Of a stretch of 64,000 nt of DNA, positions 8,980 to 19,751 are shown piece by piece. Origin of the DNA: Meconema thalassinum (lineage: Eukaryota; Arthropoda; Insecta; Orthoptera; Tettigoniidae). The stretch spans positions 1,499,678,545 through 1,499,742,544 of the forward strand of contig OX336388.2 in assembly GCA_946902985.2 (NCBI GenBank), in the 5' to 3' direction. The position numbers were made by a program, and so were the translations under genes. Below the pieces are notes generated by a model. It made no database searches, had not been told where the DNA came from, and was given only the letters and a program-made list of their open reading frames with translations. Position 1 is the stretch's first letter. Each line of letters starts with the position of its first letter.

Positions 8980-10150
8980 CGGACTTCATGCCAAATTAAT
9001 ATAGATTATAAAACTAACTCTAACAAACACCAAATCTAAAGTAAAATTCATAGGAGAAATATCTGAGCCGTTGACGATTAAAACAGGATTAAAACAAGGA
9101 GATGGTTCATCGCCTTTACTTTTCAATTGTGCTTTGGAATATGTGATGAGGGAATGGTACAGGGAAAATCCTAGGAGCATAAGAATTGGAACCAAGAATG
9201 ATCAAATAGACTTAAATTGCTTGGGATTCGCAGATGGCTTATCGTTACTGGCTAATAACATTTAAGAAGCCAGAAATCAAATAATAAGTCTACAAAATAT
9301 AGCACAAAAAATCTTCAGATATCAGTTGAAAAGACAGAGATAATGGTAGCAAATCCACTTGTAATCAATCACATAACAGTAAATAGCAAGAAAGTTAAAA
9401 TAGTGAAGCAATTTAAATACTTAGGAGAAATTATAACTTACAACTTGAATGAGAAACCTGCATGGCAAGAAAGAACTAATAAAATGATAAAAGCCCAAAA
9501 ATTAACATGGTCTGCATATAAAAGAAAATGTCTATCAATCGCAACAAAATTATAACATTACAAGATGGTGGTTCAACCCGAGGTGACATATGGAAGCGAA
9601 ACTTTTTTAAAAGTTGCTCAGAAAAACAGAATCGACAAAATTTTAAAAGTAGAAAGAAGAATAGCTAGAACATGCATAAATAAAAAATATCAGGAAGATG
9701 GACAGTGGCGGATAGTACCAAATGAAGTGGTATACAGAGAACTGGAGCCCATCACTGATACTATTCGGAAGAAACGGATTTCTTTTTTTGGTCACATCAT
9801 GAGGACACCAGAAACCAGGTTATCTAGAAAAATTGTAGTGAAACATTGGAATATGAAACAACAAGTAGGATGGATTAAGGAAATTAGAGAAGATATGAAA
9901 GAATTAGAAATAACCTTGGATGACTTTCATAACAAAACAAGAAATTTTTACTGAAAGATATAAAAATAAGATTTCAGGCAAAAATAGACAAAACGTAATA
10001 CAGTAAAAAGGGTATTTACAGATAAGGAACGCCTAAGAAATCAGAGTGAATGAAAAGCTACTGGGCAACTCGGAAAGAAAACTTACTGAAGGAGAGGACC
10101 AAGAAATGATTGACTGAAGTGGTCCAATGAGGCCGTAAAAGAAGAAGAAG
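8980..10150 (+). mobile_element. 5'-truncated LINE (family 1) with TSD and (GAA)n tail
   Basis: The + strand encodes the C-terminal half of a non-LTR retrotransposon ORF2. It starts near the RT box (KTGLKQGDGSSPLLFN, 9077-9124), includes FADGLSLLANN where the catalytic second D of FADD is now G, and runs through the thumb (FKYLGEII) and a distal region (YGSETFLK ... FFGHIMRTPETRLSRKI, ending near 9954). Stops occur at 9265, 9330-9345 and 9556. The 3' tail is (GAA)n at 10139-10150. It is flanked by AATTGGCGGAATT (8967-8979) and AATTGGAGGAATT (10151-10163), a 13-bp TSD with one mismatch. It is related to the LINEs at 27604-30440 and 61640-63770. Confidence 0.9.
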
Positions 10151-10794
10151 AATTGGAGGAATTGTATATGAACGCTTACGGGACTCTCCTGAAACGATTG
10201 GCTGCCAACACTCATTTGTTGAAACTACTCGTATCTAACCAACTACCAAATGTTTTTCTAATTCAGAAACCTTCGCGGCATTGTGCACAACTCAACTAAA
10301 TTGCATCGCAGTCAGATGAATAGCATATGAACGCATACAGGACTTTGTTGAAACGATTCGCGTGCCGTCACTCATTTGTTGAACTACTCGTGAATGGATT
10401 TACTAAGCCAGAAACCTTCCCTGGAATGCACACAACAACTCAAGTTTCATCGCAATCGGTGATGATATATGAACGCATTAGGGACTTGAAACGATTCGAA
10501 CCGGAAGCCAAGCTTTAGTCAGTTTTAAGAACTGCACTTTACCAGTGACCCACACCAGCTGGTAAAAATAAAAATAGAACATGATCAGTGTGAAGTGATT
10601 GATATACAATCTTACAGGCTTCATTGAGACACATGCATTAGAGCTCTGTTGAAACAGCATGTCACCTCGCGATGAATCAGTAAGCCATTCTCTTGTGGTG
10701 CCATAAGTATACAGATTGTGCAATTAGGCTACTGTGGGATTTAAGTGATCATGTTAAGTCCCTCACTCTTTTGTGTTACATAAATAATTTGTAG

Positions 10795-11017
10795 CTATAG
10801 TAAAGCCATCGTTACTTCCGACTTGACGCTTCCGTGTTACCCTAGAGTTATCTAGAGGTCAGAAGGAAAATTCTCTTTAACTAGCCAATCACAGGCAGTC
10901 ATTCAAAGCAATATATCACGACAAATACGGTTTCGTTCACGATGTCGTGATTTAGCGAACAAAACTCTAGCCTAGTACTGAAACGTCAAGTCGGAAGTAA
11001 TGATGGCTTTACTATAG
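10795..11017. mobile_element. MITE, 223 bp, TA-flanked
   Basis: The termini are long inverted repeats of about 34 bp with one mismatch (CTATAGTAAAGCCATC at the left, its complement at the right). The TA dinucleotides at the edges fit a Tc1/mariner-type target duplication. There is no ORF. The interior contains a second small palindrome around ATCACGACATCGTGAA. It inserted into the Helitron-associated module: its right flank GAAACCTTCCCTGGA is module sequence. Confidence 0.82.
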
Positions 11018-11155
11018 AAACCTTCCCTGGAGTGCACACAACAACTCAGCCAAGTTTCATCGCAATCGAATGAATGGTATATAAACACATAGGGGACATA
11101 CCATACATGCATACAGACAAACTATCACGTAACATTGATTTATATATAGATTATT

Positions 11156-11819
11156 TGAGAACCCAAATCATCTATTGTAATGATGAGAGCGAGGTCAACA
11201 GGTAATCAAATAGTTGATCAATCAGATCACGGACCCTAAGGCTTAATTTATAAATTGAAAAAGTCAACTCCTTTTTCCCATCAAAAGAATGTATTATAGG
11301 CCTAACAAGAAATTTGTTTTCTCTTCAGTTGTTTGAAAGCACTGTCAAGGTCAACTGTGATTTTATTTGTCTATAATGGGACTATGGGGACTTCAACATT
11401 CAATAGCTGTTGATTGGATTGGTGATGTGAATACTTCACTTTTGAAGGCAGTGGTGTGTCCAGCTGTGTTGATGTCCTTTTCCTTCATATGCATGTTCAT
11501 ATTTCCTCCCCCCTCTCATCTCTCCCTTTGACCACATGTGCCTGTCATTGTGTTTGTACTTTTTCCATGTTTCTGTCCTGTCCATTGACCATTTGAATTT
11601 TACTTGATTATAGTGATAACGTGTTAATTTATTTGCTATTATGAGTAGTATACTGCAGGGCTGCCATCAATATAAACTGGTCAGATACCTGTAAAATCTT
11701 TAAAAATCCATGAATATGATAAATTTATGAAGAAAGAAAAAAGTACACAAATGTAAACATTAATGAAAAGGTAAAATATACATATTACCCATGTGACGAA
11801 TTCTTGCCGGTGGTAGATG
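11156..11819. other. no recognisable feature
   Basis: I see no ORF, RNA gene or clear repeat here. A pyrimidine-rich run before an AG near 11338 looks like a splice acceptor, but the sequence after it does not stay open in any frame with a plausible protein. Confidence 0.4.
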
Positions 11820-11821
11820 TA

Positions 11822-12488
11822 CACCCTCTGTCTGAAAAGTTCGGTGAATGGGTCTATATTACGAACGGATTGTTGGTTTACCTGAAACAGCTGTTACTAG
11901 CCTTCGAAGTAATCCCCGTGGATGGTTATGCACTTCTTAGAATGGCTGTACAAGTCCTGGCATAGTCTTCCTGGGGTATAGCCTTCAGTTGGGTCGTCAC
12001 ATTACGTTGGATGTCTGAAATGTCCGAAAACCTCTGGCCCTTCAGGACTTTACGGCGACCCTGGACCCCGATACTCCATACTTTGACACTTGCCTTTGAG
12101 GTTGTACCTCAGGCACCAGGTCTCGTCCCGTGACTATGGTTTTCAGGACCATTCCACAGAACATTCACCCTTCTCACTGCCACCCGTCGAACAGGTGTGC
12201 ACGTTAGGTTGCATAAATTCACCCTTCTCACTGCCGCCCGTCTATCAAGTGTGCAAGGCAGGTTGCATAAATTCTCGCTTCTCTCCTGCTTTCAATTTAG
12301 AGTTTTGACGACCCGATGGCTATTCCTAAAGAAGACTATGCCAGGAGTTTCCAGGACTTGTTCAGTCGTTCTCAGAAGTGCATAACCATCCACGGGGATT
12401 ACTTCGAAGGACAGTGACGGCTGTTGCAGGTAAGCTAACAATCCGTTCGTAATATAGCCCATTCACCGAACTTTTCAGACAGAGGGTG
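11822..12488. mobile_element. mariner foldback element with two inverted 3' ends
   Basis: The ends are long inverted repeats (about 160 bp each) starting CACCCTCTGTCTGAAAAGTT and flanked by TA. Both arms encode, outward, the C-terminus of a mariner-type transposase: on the + strand AIPKEDYARSFQDL ... CITIHGDYFEG-stop (12319-12415), and on the minus strand a matching copy (11930-11990). The minus strand also keeps an internal stretch with a DETW-like motif (about 12110-12160). The middle (12165-12300) holds a ~57-bp unit repeated two to three times (TTCACCCTTCTCACTGCC). This is therefore a deletion/inversion derivative with no functional transposase. Confidence 0.82.
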
Positions 12489-13464
12489 TATGAACTGCAA
12501 GTTATCAGTGACTTATAGATAGCTTTGAAGCCATTTTTTCAGTGTTGCCTCGTTATCAATTAATATTGTAACTTTCCAGTCAGGGGACATGATCACAATA
12601 TGAAATGGGAAATATGAAACATTATTAGTGATGTCACACAATCGATAGTGGTACAATCTGCACTGTATACCAATGAACCATTGTGGCACAAACTTAAATT
12701 TGGTTGGGTAATATAAATTCGTGTTTTGGGAATAGTTCTAAGGCCGTCTTATAATTAATGGAAGATAAGTGTATTATCATATGAGAATAGTATAGCACCA
12801 AGAGCAGAACAGCACGTAACCTACTAGCGTCAATAACACTTGATATGTTAAGCGGGAGCGCGTGTATTTTGAGATGCCCATTAAGGTTTTCAGGAATTGG
12901 GCTTAATCTCTTTCGATGGTGGCCAGACCTCTCTTCGTTAGTCGGTACCTGCCTTCCCTCTTGCCCCCACGCTGGCCATGACATGCTGACAAGACAGATG
13001 TAAACAGTTGACAGCGCACTCTCTTCAGAATGGCAAAGACTGGTCAGATGTGTAATAACAGACGAGGACAATGTTACCAAAGCATTGAAAATCTAAACAT
13101 ACTTTTTCTTTAAAGAAAACATTTATCTCTCATTTTTATTATTAATAAAAATCATTTATGCGAGAGAGAAAGAAAAATTAATTCATTATTTTTATTCATT
13201 ATCATCATATCATTACACTATGAGCCAGAAATCAAATCTGGCTGGGGACAATGTGTTTCCATCTGGAATGCTTTATGTCTAACATTTACTAAACATATAC
13301 TCGAACTAGTATATCTGTAGCTGTAATTGTGAAGTCCTATGCAAGCCCTGGATTCTTAGGTTATGGCCTTTTTTATTCCTTTCCTCTTACGCTCCAAATT
13401 TCAGTTTATTTTAATGTTTTAGGTAATGAGTAATATACTTCAATTTTATAGAGCATAAATTGAT
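12489..13464. other. mostly unannotated; short dispersed repeat at 12525-12595
   Basis: The segment AGCTTTGAAGCCATTTTT followed by CAGTGTT, and then a TAACTTTC-CAGTCAG phrase, recurs near 37360-37425, so it belongs to a dispersed repeat. The rest has no supported feature; the longest minus-strand ORF (12694-13080) shows no recognisable domain. Confidence 0.4.
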
Positions 13465-14031
13465 CTATTAAAATTACTCATGTCTTTTGGGCTATGGGCG
13501 TGTGAAAATAAAATTATATACCATAAGTTTCAAAGGAACCTTGCCTCCCTTTTCAATGGAATTAAAACAATGAGGCCAAAGAAAGTGTATCAATGAGATT
13601 ACAAAAAACTAGAGAAATTCCTCTCTTCGTCACCAGAGAGCAGCCGCCAGAAAGTACTGTATGGACCTTGGTAGAAAAACGCGCCATATTAATTAGAACG
13701 GCGGACAGAGTATTGAAGAAGGAGAAGGTAAAGAGGGGACGGGGGAAATATCGAGACTCCTCCAAGAATGAGGATGTCCAAAAAAGGAGAAAGGGCAGGG
13801 GAGGGGGGTTTGATGGATATAAGGAAACAGAAAACAAAAGGGAAGTGTATCTGTACGATACCCAACGTCGTACAGGCTACGGCGAAAAAACAGATGGAAA
13901 CTCCTCCAGTGACGAACAAAGGAGATCAAATCATGGCCCTGTAGCCATAGAGGAAAGGTTCCTTCGAAACGTGTGGTATATAATTTTATTATCACACGGC
14001 AATAGCCCAAAAGACATGAATAATTTTAATA
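13465..14031. mobile_element. inverted-arm element, about 570 bp
   Basis: Left arm 13465-13545 and right arm 13951-14031 are inverted copies of each other (CTATTAAAATTA(C/T)TCATG ... TCTTTTGGGCTAT ... AAATTATATACCA ... GTTTC-AAGGAACCTT). The interior is open on the + strand for about 120 codons (13593 onward), rich in K/R/E, with no domain I recognise. Beyond the right arm lies AAGGCTTTCACGACC (on the minus strand), which extends the element at that side only. It could be a foldback transposon or a pseudo-LTR pair of another Penelope-like element. Confidence 0.65.
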
Positions 14032-14249
14032 GTAATCTGGGTCGTGAAAGCCTTAATCAACATAAATTGACCTAATTTTACGTTAGGACCTAATAAGACC
14101 TATTTTGCATGACAGAACCTAAAAATACCTAATGAAGTTAGCAACTCTCACCTCATGTGAAGCATCTTCGCTTTCAAGCACCTTTTAATGGAAGATAGAA
14201 GAGAGAATCTTTCAAAGTACTTCATTGTTCAGTGTCTAGGACTGCCTCT

Positions 14250-14470
14250 GAGTACTGAAAACTTGAGCGTATGTTGTGTTTAATTTAATTGTGTGTTCTT
14301 CAGTGTCTAACTGAAGCAAAATGAGTATACTGAGAACTTTTGCGCATGCAGTGTTCGAAATTAAATTATATGTTTTTCAGTGCCATACTAATACAAAATG
14401 AGTATACTGAGGAATGTTACGCATGTAGTGCTTGAAATTAATTTGTGTTTTGCAGTGCCATACTAATCGT
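14250..14470. repeat. tandem repeat, ~80-bp unit, about 2.5 copies
   Basis: The phrase AAAATGAGTATACTGAG recurs at 14320 and 14395, followed each time by an (A/T)CGCATG(C/T)AGTG and a TGAAATTAA-like segment, then CAGTGCCATACTAAT. A more diverged unit lies at 14230-14310. No coding potential. Confidence 0.65.
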
Positions 14471-15200
14471 AGGTGTATTGAAGTTGGTACTTACAAATTC
14501 ATACTGAAGTTATAGTTAATTTAACTTTTTGGAATTTAAAGTTACAGTGTTTTACAATATGGCATGTCAAGTGAATTATATGTATTCCAAAAGTCCTATA
14601 AATTCCAAAATTGAACATTTAAGATCCTATAAAATCCTAATATACTGATAGAACCTAATTTTAATTTTTTAGAACCTAAAAATCCGGGGCTTGGTCATAT
14701 GTATACAAAATATTTGAAGTTTAGGATGTGTTACTTTATAGCTGAAAATATTTCCCAAAAAACTTAGTTGCGGTAACTCAAGGCGTCTTTACCAACTCAC
14801 TATTCCTAGATGTCATCCTCATTATAGTTATCAGCATATTCATAGTCGTCATCTTCGGCATCGCCCTCCCCCTGATCCTCAGCAAGTAAGCGTTGAGTTC
14901 CACCAAGAACGAGGTGATGTTGGGGGGGGGGACGACGACGACGACACAAGGAAATAGGATGGCAGGTAAGAGGATCTAAATTGGAACAGGTAGACCATTT
15001 TAAGTACTTTTGCTGTGTATTCACTTATGATGGTAGTATAATGAAATAGATAGTCGAGGTGTAGAAAAGCCAATCCAATGAGTTCTCGGTTTTGATCTCC
15101 TGTATTCTGCAAGAAAGAGGTTAGTGTAGCAACGAAACTCTCTCTACATCAATCGGTATTTAGACCGACACTGCTGTATGCTATTGAGAACTGGGTTGAT
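14471..15200. other. no recognisable gene; short low-complexity run
   Basis: CCTAAAAAT phrases flank the tandem repeat on both sides. A G9 run followed by (GAC)n occurs at 14923-14944. Reading frames here look like chance. Confidence 0.4.
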
Positions 15201-15214
15201 TCAGAATATCTGAA

Positions 15215-15378
15215 TCATTAGCTGGCTCGTGGTGCAGTCTGTTGGCATTTGAGGGTGCTTAAATATGTGGGAGCCATTTCAATAGATTACTGGCACGTTA
15301 AAGATCCCCTTCTGGGAAAACCCGGATCTCTAAAAGCCGCAGTAGTTAAAAGGAGCGTAAAACCAATAACATTAAACA
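15215..15378 (+). repeat. SINE family D, body and 3' part
   Basis: It contains GTTGGCATTTGAGGGTGC, shared with 1-26, followed by ACTGGCACGTTAAAGATCCCC and AGGAGCGTAAAACCAATAACATT. This layout is familiar from tRNA-derived insect SINEs. The tRNA-like head is decayed or absent. Confidence 0.6.
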
Positions 15379-15608
15379 ACATTAGCTGGAGGTTACTGAT
15401 ATGAGGGTAGCACGAGCGATTGCTGGGACTAATAGATGGAGCATTGGCAAAGCGAGTGCTCAGAATAAAGAGATAAAGGCTAAGTTAGAAATGATTGTGT
15501 AGATACAGCTGTTAATATGAGCTGATCCAAATGGTGGGGAGGGGAGATTACGTAGGAAGCTAATGAACTTGTCTACAGAGGTAGGCCTAGGAGTTGATCA
15601 GGGTGACG

Positions 15609-18010
15609 ACCGGTAACGAAAAGTAACGAAAGTAACGAAAAAGTAGCTAATTTTACAAACAGGTAACGAAAATTCGCTGAGATCGGTTTAAATAATGTAA
15701 ACTCGCTCCGCTAGACTCATGAATTGTGATGCAGCGAGTTTCACGCAAGCGTCGCCGATTGCATAAGCTATATTTCCTCGTGCCCAACCTCAAGGAAATG
15801 CATACTGTGGATACCTTGAGTGATATGCATCGGTTCAAAATATATTTTCGGCATCATGAAGAGTTTTAGTTTTGTGTGAAATATGTTTCTATATTATTAG
15901 GAAACTGACTTTTCACGACACGTTTATTCGCAAAAACTTCCAATACTCAACAGAAATCTCTCGTTTCTGTTATTGACCTCTAAATTTGGAGACTATAGTT
16001 ATATTTAGTTATTGTTGTTTTAAGGGACGGAACTACGAGGTCATCTGTCCCAAATTTGGAGACTATCTCCAATATAAATCCACAAATAACGCGAAGTAGT
16101 TTAATGTCGCAATCGTGCGAAATGATACAATTTCGGGAGGAAAAAATGAAAAAGCTTCGAAATATATTTTAAGAATTTATCCGTCTTGTAAATTTGCGAC
16201 TGAAATTCCGTTGTATGTCAATTTTTCTTCGAACTTTGGTTCCGAAGGATAAATCTAACAGGCTATCTCGAAAACTTGTATAATTCGCGATTCGAATTCG
16301 AAAGAAAATGTGCCCTCATGTCGTATTATTCATACAATCCTCTCAGAATAATTCGTAAAATTCGATACTTACTTTGAACGTTTATCCTTCAAAATCATAT
16401 CCTCAAGACGGCCGGCTGGCCGCACGACTTTCTTGCTGGAATCTCATCAAACGGACAGAGCTCGACATCAGTTGCGTGAAATCATAAAAGTACCCAATCG
16501 CGAACTTGTGACCACAAGGACTGCGGGAATTCTGTCAAAGGTGATTAGGCACCCATCACGAAACATTCTGAAATCTTCTCGCCACTTTTCCCATGGCCGT
16601 ATACTTCAAAGCGTACAGGGAGCGAGAAGTGCATCAACCCACTTAGAAATTACAGACTATTATACGTAGCATCGCGATACTCATTACTCCTCATGATCCA
16701 CCGTGACCTCCCAACCATAGCATAGGGACAGTGGGACTCACGGCGCTGACCATACAGCATGTCCATAACTGCTTGTGAATTTTAACCATGCCCAACCTCG
16801 AGCTTGCCTCCGCCATTTTGCCAGGACAGACAGGCAGACAATCGTTGAATGGCTGGGTACAGCGCCGATTGGATATTATCGCATTCTCAATGTCCGAGGA
16901 CAACGTGAATCTCGTAAAACGATCGGGAGCGGCAGCGATTGCTATACATTGCGATATTTCTCTGCATTCGATGATGAGGACAACTGGATTCTTGTCAAAC
17001 GGACAGCAGGTGGCGCCGTTGCGTAATAATGCTATATTTTCCCGTACCCGGCTTCAAGGACAATAGAAATCTCGTAGAACGTTTAAAAGTGACACAGATT
17101 ATTCTCCGTGTTCTATCATGAAAACTACGGGAATCTCGTCAAACGGTTGAGACCAGCACTGATAGTGTACCATTTCAATATTTCTCCGCACTTGACTGCG
17201 AAGACAGAATTCGGTGACGATCACGTAACATCACATATATTTCCTCGTGATCTACCTCGGGGACAAAGGAAATCTCCTCAAACAGCCAAGATCAGAGCAA
17301 CCTGTTGGTAATCGTAACAACTTTTTGTACACAAGACAGCATATTAGCTGAAACAACTCATTTAATATTAAATATCAATTATTTTTTAAATTTTTATTGC
17401 ACCATAAGTGAATTTTATTCACCGCTTTAAACACAGTTCATTGTTGTTTTTCTTCACCGCTTGATGAACTTATATGCTTGCAGACCACAGATGAATCTTG
17501 AATTAAAAGGTAACTAAAATTAACTACAACTAACTAGAAGGTAACTTATTTATTTATTTATTTATCGTATGGCTTTTAGTGCCGGGAGTGTCCGAGGACA
17601 TGTTCGGCTCGCCTGAGTCTGTAGCTGCTTCCAGCGGACACCCTTATTAGGGTGAGCTACAAGTTCCGTTCTATTTCAAGTAGTTCCAACTTTCGCCACC
17701 AGATATCAATGATACCTAGTGGTGAACGTTGGAACTTTTGATAGAGCGTTCCGATGAAATCTAACCTAACAATTTAGCTTTACACAAGTTTAGTCTGTGA
17801 AAGGATCTTTTACATGCCATGAATCTATGACATGGGATCTTCGGCTTTACTTCCGCTCCGAAGGAAGGATTTTTAATGGTCTTAAAAAATCCGACGACTT
17901 CGGCCGGGTTTGAACCAGCTATCTTGGGCACAGCAGTTCAGCATGCTACCAACTACGCCACCGAAGCCACTTTAGAAGGTAACTAAAAGGTAGCTAAAAG
18001 GCAACTAATT
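15609..18010. repeat. degenerate ~79-bp tandem repeat field bounded by GGTAAC(G/T)AAA runs
   Basis: A motif resembling GGAATCTCGTCAAACGG recurs at about 16434, 16909, 16988, 17067, 17129 and 17268; the best-preserved spacings are 79 bp. Related phrases (TATTTCTCCGCA, TTTCCTCGTGCCCAACCTC) occur in the same phase and also near 15770. Short GGTAACGAAAA/GGTAACTAAAA arrays lie at both edges (15611-15640 and 17505-17545, 17975-18005). No protein-coding frame is consistent across units. It may be an old satellite or a repeat-rich transposon body. Confidence 0.5.
17547..17972 (-). mobile_element. SINE family A, full length (426 bp)
   Basis: The minus strand starts with a tRNA-like head: A box TGGCGTAGTTGG and B box GGTTCAAACCC. 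It continues through a body (GAAGTAAAGCCG, GTTGGAACTACTTGAAAT) and ends in an (AAAT)n tail. A perfect 12-bp TSD, TAGAAGGTAACT, flanks it (17535-17546 and 17973-17984). It landed in the GGTAACT array. Other copies: 47009-47451 (mosaic) and 50674-52370 (interrupted). Confidence 0.93.
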
Positions 18011-18028
18011 TTTACTTCATCCTTACAG

Positions 18029-18600
18029 TAGACACCCTGTTGATGGTTCAGTGTTTTGACTATTTCAAGGTGAGAGGTGTACAAGCAGGGAAGCCCTCAG
18101 TGCTAACTGCTAATAGAGGCTTGCAGACTAGACTGGATGCTGAAAGGCAAAATAGTACTGCACTATTCCATTTCAATGTCCTGTGATATTTTGCCCATAG
18201 TGTAGTCACGTCCTAGTTTGTGATCCATAGACAATGGCTGAGTACCTTGTTCGTGGTCCTGACGGTTGGGATACCAGTTACTATGGAATAGGAGTGGGCA
18301 TATTCTAAGCTGTGGCCCTCCTCTTGCTCCAGGCAGCTGGGACTACCAACTTACTTGTTTGTTCCCTGAGGTAATAATAGGCTATCACTAGTTTTCGAGT
18401 AAGATTGTCTTCAAAAAGTGAGTTCTGGAAACACAAACTCTCACACTGTAGTGACACATGTTGTTCACAGCAGCCACTGGCTCTTGTCGGTTGATCCTCC
18501 TGTAAACCTCACGCTCTTTCCTCGCATTGTACTTCTCAGTCTCACATCTTCGCTGATGTTGTTCAAAACATAGTGGACCTTGGTAGACAATGTGACGCCA
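18029..18600. other. no supported feature
   Basis: Nothing recognisable except weak LINE-like sequence near 18465-18600 on the minus strand. Confidence 0.35.
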
Positions 18601-18602
18601 TA

Positions 18603-18696
18603 CCTGGAAGACGGAAGACGTTGGAGAGGCCTGTGTTCCAAACAGACCCGGCCAGTGGCTGGAAACTGTGCAAGATGATGATGATGATGACCTGAC
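18603..18696 (+). repeat. LINE 3' end with (GAT)n tail (family 2)
   Basis: GGAAGACGTTGGAGAGGCCT through CCGGCCAGTGGCTGGAAACT and a (GAT)n tail match the 3' end of the LINE at 42540-42933 (there on the minus strand). This is a short 5'-truncated copy. Confidence 0.8.
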
Positions 18697-18890
18697 GATT
18701 TGATGTCGTAGTCTCCCATTTTTTCGTGTCGATTTGACATTTGGTTAAATTGTCTTTTCGGACGTCTATGAAGCGTTTCCGTTGCCCTCCTTGCTTTCTC
18801 TGTTCAATCTGTAACTGGCAGTACATGATTTGTTTTGGGAGACATCGTTCAGGCATGCGAACAACATGCCCTGCCCATTGAAGCATCCCT
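18697..18890 (-). pseudogene. LINE ORF2 C-terminal fragment
   Basis: The minus strand encodes LQWAGHVVRMPERCLPKQIM ... GGQRKRFIDVRKDNLTKC, ending near IDTKKWE. This is a widespread C-terminal region of insect non-LTR retrotransposon ORFs. It lies tail-to-tail with the family 2 LINE end on the + strand. Confidence 0.8.
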
Positions 18891-19064
18891 AAGCTAAGTA
18901 AGTAAGGTTAGCAATGAGTTTCACTTGTACTTTCTAAACCTGCTAACAATGTTTTGAACAAGCCTCAGACCTATGAGAATGATAGACCTCCCACTCTCAT
19001 GTGACAGATCAGAACTCCTTGGAAACCAACGGGCAAATATTGGTATTCGATGGAGTGCTATTAA

Positions 19065-19747
19065 CCCTTCCCGAGCGGATGCTTTTATGGCTCTGAGCGG
19101 AATTGGTTTTCAAAAATTAAAAATATGTAGATTATATTTTTCCAATATAGCGCGCCCTAAGGTTTTTGTGGGTATCTACTCACATAACCTAACGGCGGTA
19201 CTTTTGAGGATCCAACCAGCCTTCGGGCTGATTACCTAACAGACAGACAGAGTACTAAATTTAATTAAAACTCGCATATATTTTCTATACCTGTTGATAC
19301 TTGAAGTTTGAGTAGCATCTGAAGGTTGTAAAGTTAATTAATTATAATTATTTAATAATTAAGTCTGGAAAAACTTCAAACCATCACTCAAATTCAAAGC
19401 AGACACTAGATCTTCATCATTCCATAGCCTTTTCCGTGAAATTATGCTCAGAGCACCAAATAAACACTACAAACGTGCTCTCACTTCACCAACTACGCAA
19501 TAAGACATGTGCGTTCATCTGAAGCAACAACTACCTGCGGGTATTTGTGAAGTTAAAGAGTCTCTAGGGATGACATAATTGACTATCAAACATATCTACA
19601 TAGTGGTGCCATCTCCTGGGTTTAACATCAACTAATTTGACGGAAAACGGCGGCAGATTTTAATGTAGGAATTTTCCAGATATATCCATTTTCCGCTCGC
19701 GGCTGAAAAGTACGCTCCGGATATATCCGTATTCCGCTCGGGAAGAA
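19065..19747. mobile_element. piggyBac-like MITE, 683 bp, TTAA-flanked
   Basis: It is flanked by TTAA on both sides (19061-19064, 19748-19751). The ends are CCCTTCCCGAGCGGA and, reverse-complemented, TTCTTCCCGAGCGGA. TTAA duplication and CCC-type ends fit the piggyBac superfamily. Subterminal GAGCGGAA motifs recur (19098, and 19690-19730 inverted). There is no transposase ORF. Confidence 0.72.
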
Positions 19748-19751
19748 TTAA

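Larger units (their letters stand above)
8868..11155 (+). repeat. Helitron-associated module repeated in tandem, interrupted by a LINE and a MITE
   Basis: A module with the phrases CATTTGTTGAA(A)CTACTCGTG, CAGAAACCTTCCCTGGA and AAGTTTCATCGCAATCG occurs at 8868-8966, 10164-10320, 10321-10460 and 11018-11155. The last unit ends in CATACAGACAAAC and a TATATATAGATT tail. The first and second units are separated by a LINE (8980-10150), and the last unit is preceded by a MITE (10795-11017). About 10515-10790 shows no match to the module. No coding sequence is visible in the units. Confidence 0.6.

Noticed and set aside
10033..10723. Minus-strand ORFs between the LINE 3' end and the MITE
   Set aside because: They run across LINE tail and repeat module boundaries; no domain.
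12090..12385. Plus-strand ORFs over the mariner foldback middle
   Set aside because: They span the tandem repeat and the arm in a frame different from the transposase frame.
13593..14075. Host protein-coding gene
   Set aside because: The ORF lies between inverted arms and has no recognised domain, so it is treated as element interior.
17900..17972. tRNA gene
   Set aside because: A and B boxes are present but the cloverleaf is not complete, and the sequence continues into a SINE body with tail and TSD. The same applies to 29780-29830, 45440-45490, 47009-47080, 50674-50745 and 52583-52650.
18029..18069. Possible exon: acceptor-like TACTTCATCCTTACAG then DTLLMVQCFDYFK and GTGAGA
   Set aside because: Open for 13 codons only, no family match I can justify, and phase does not match the SMG1 exon at 25309. 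Could be an SMG1 exon, but the evidence is too thin.
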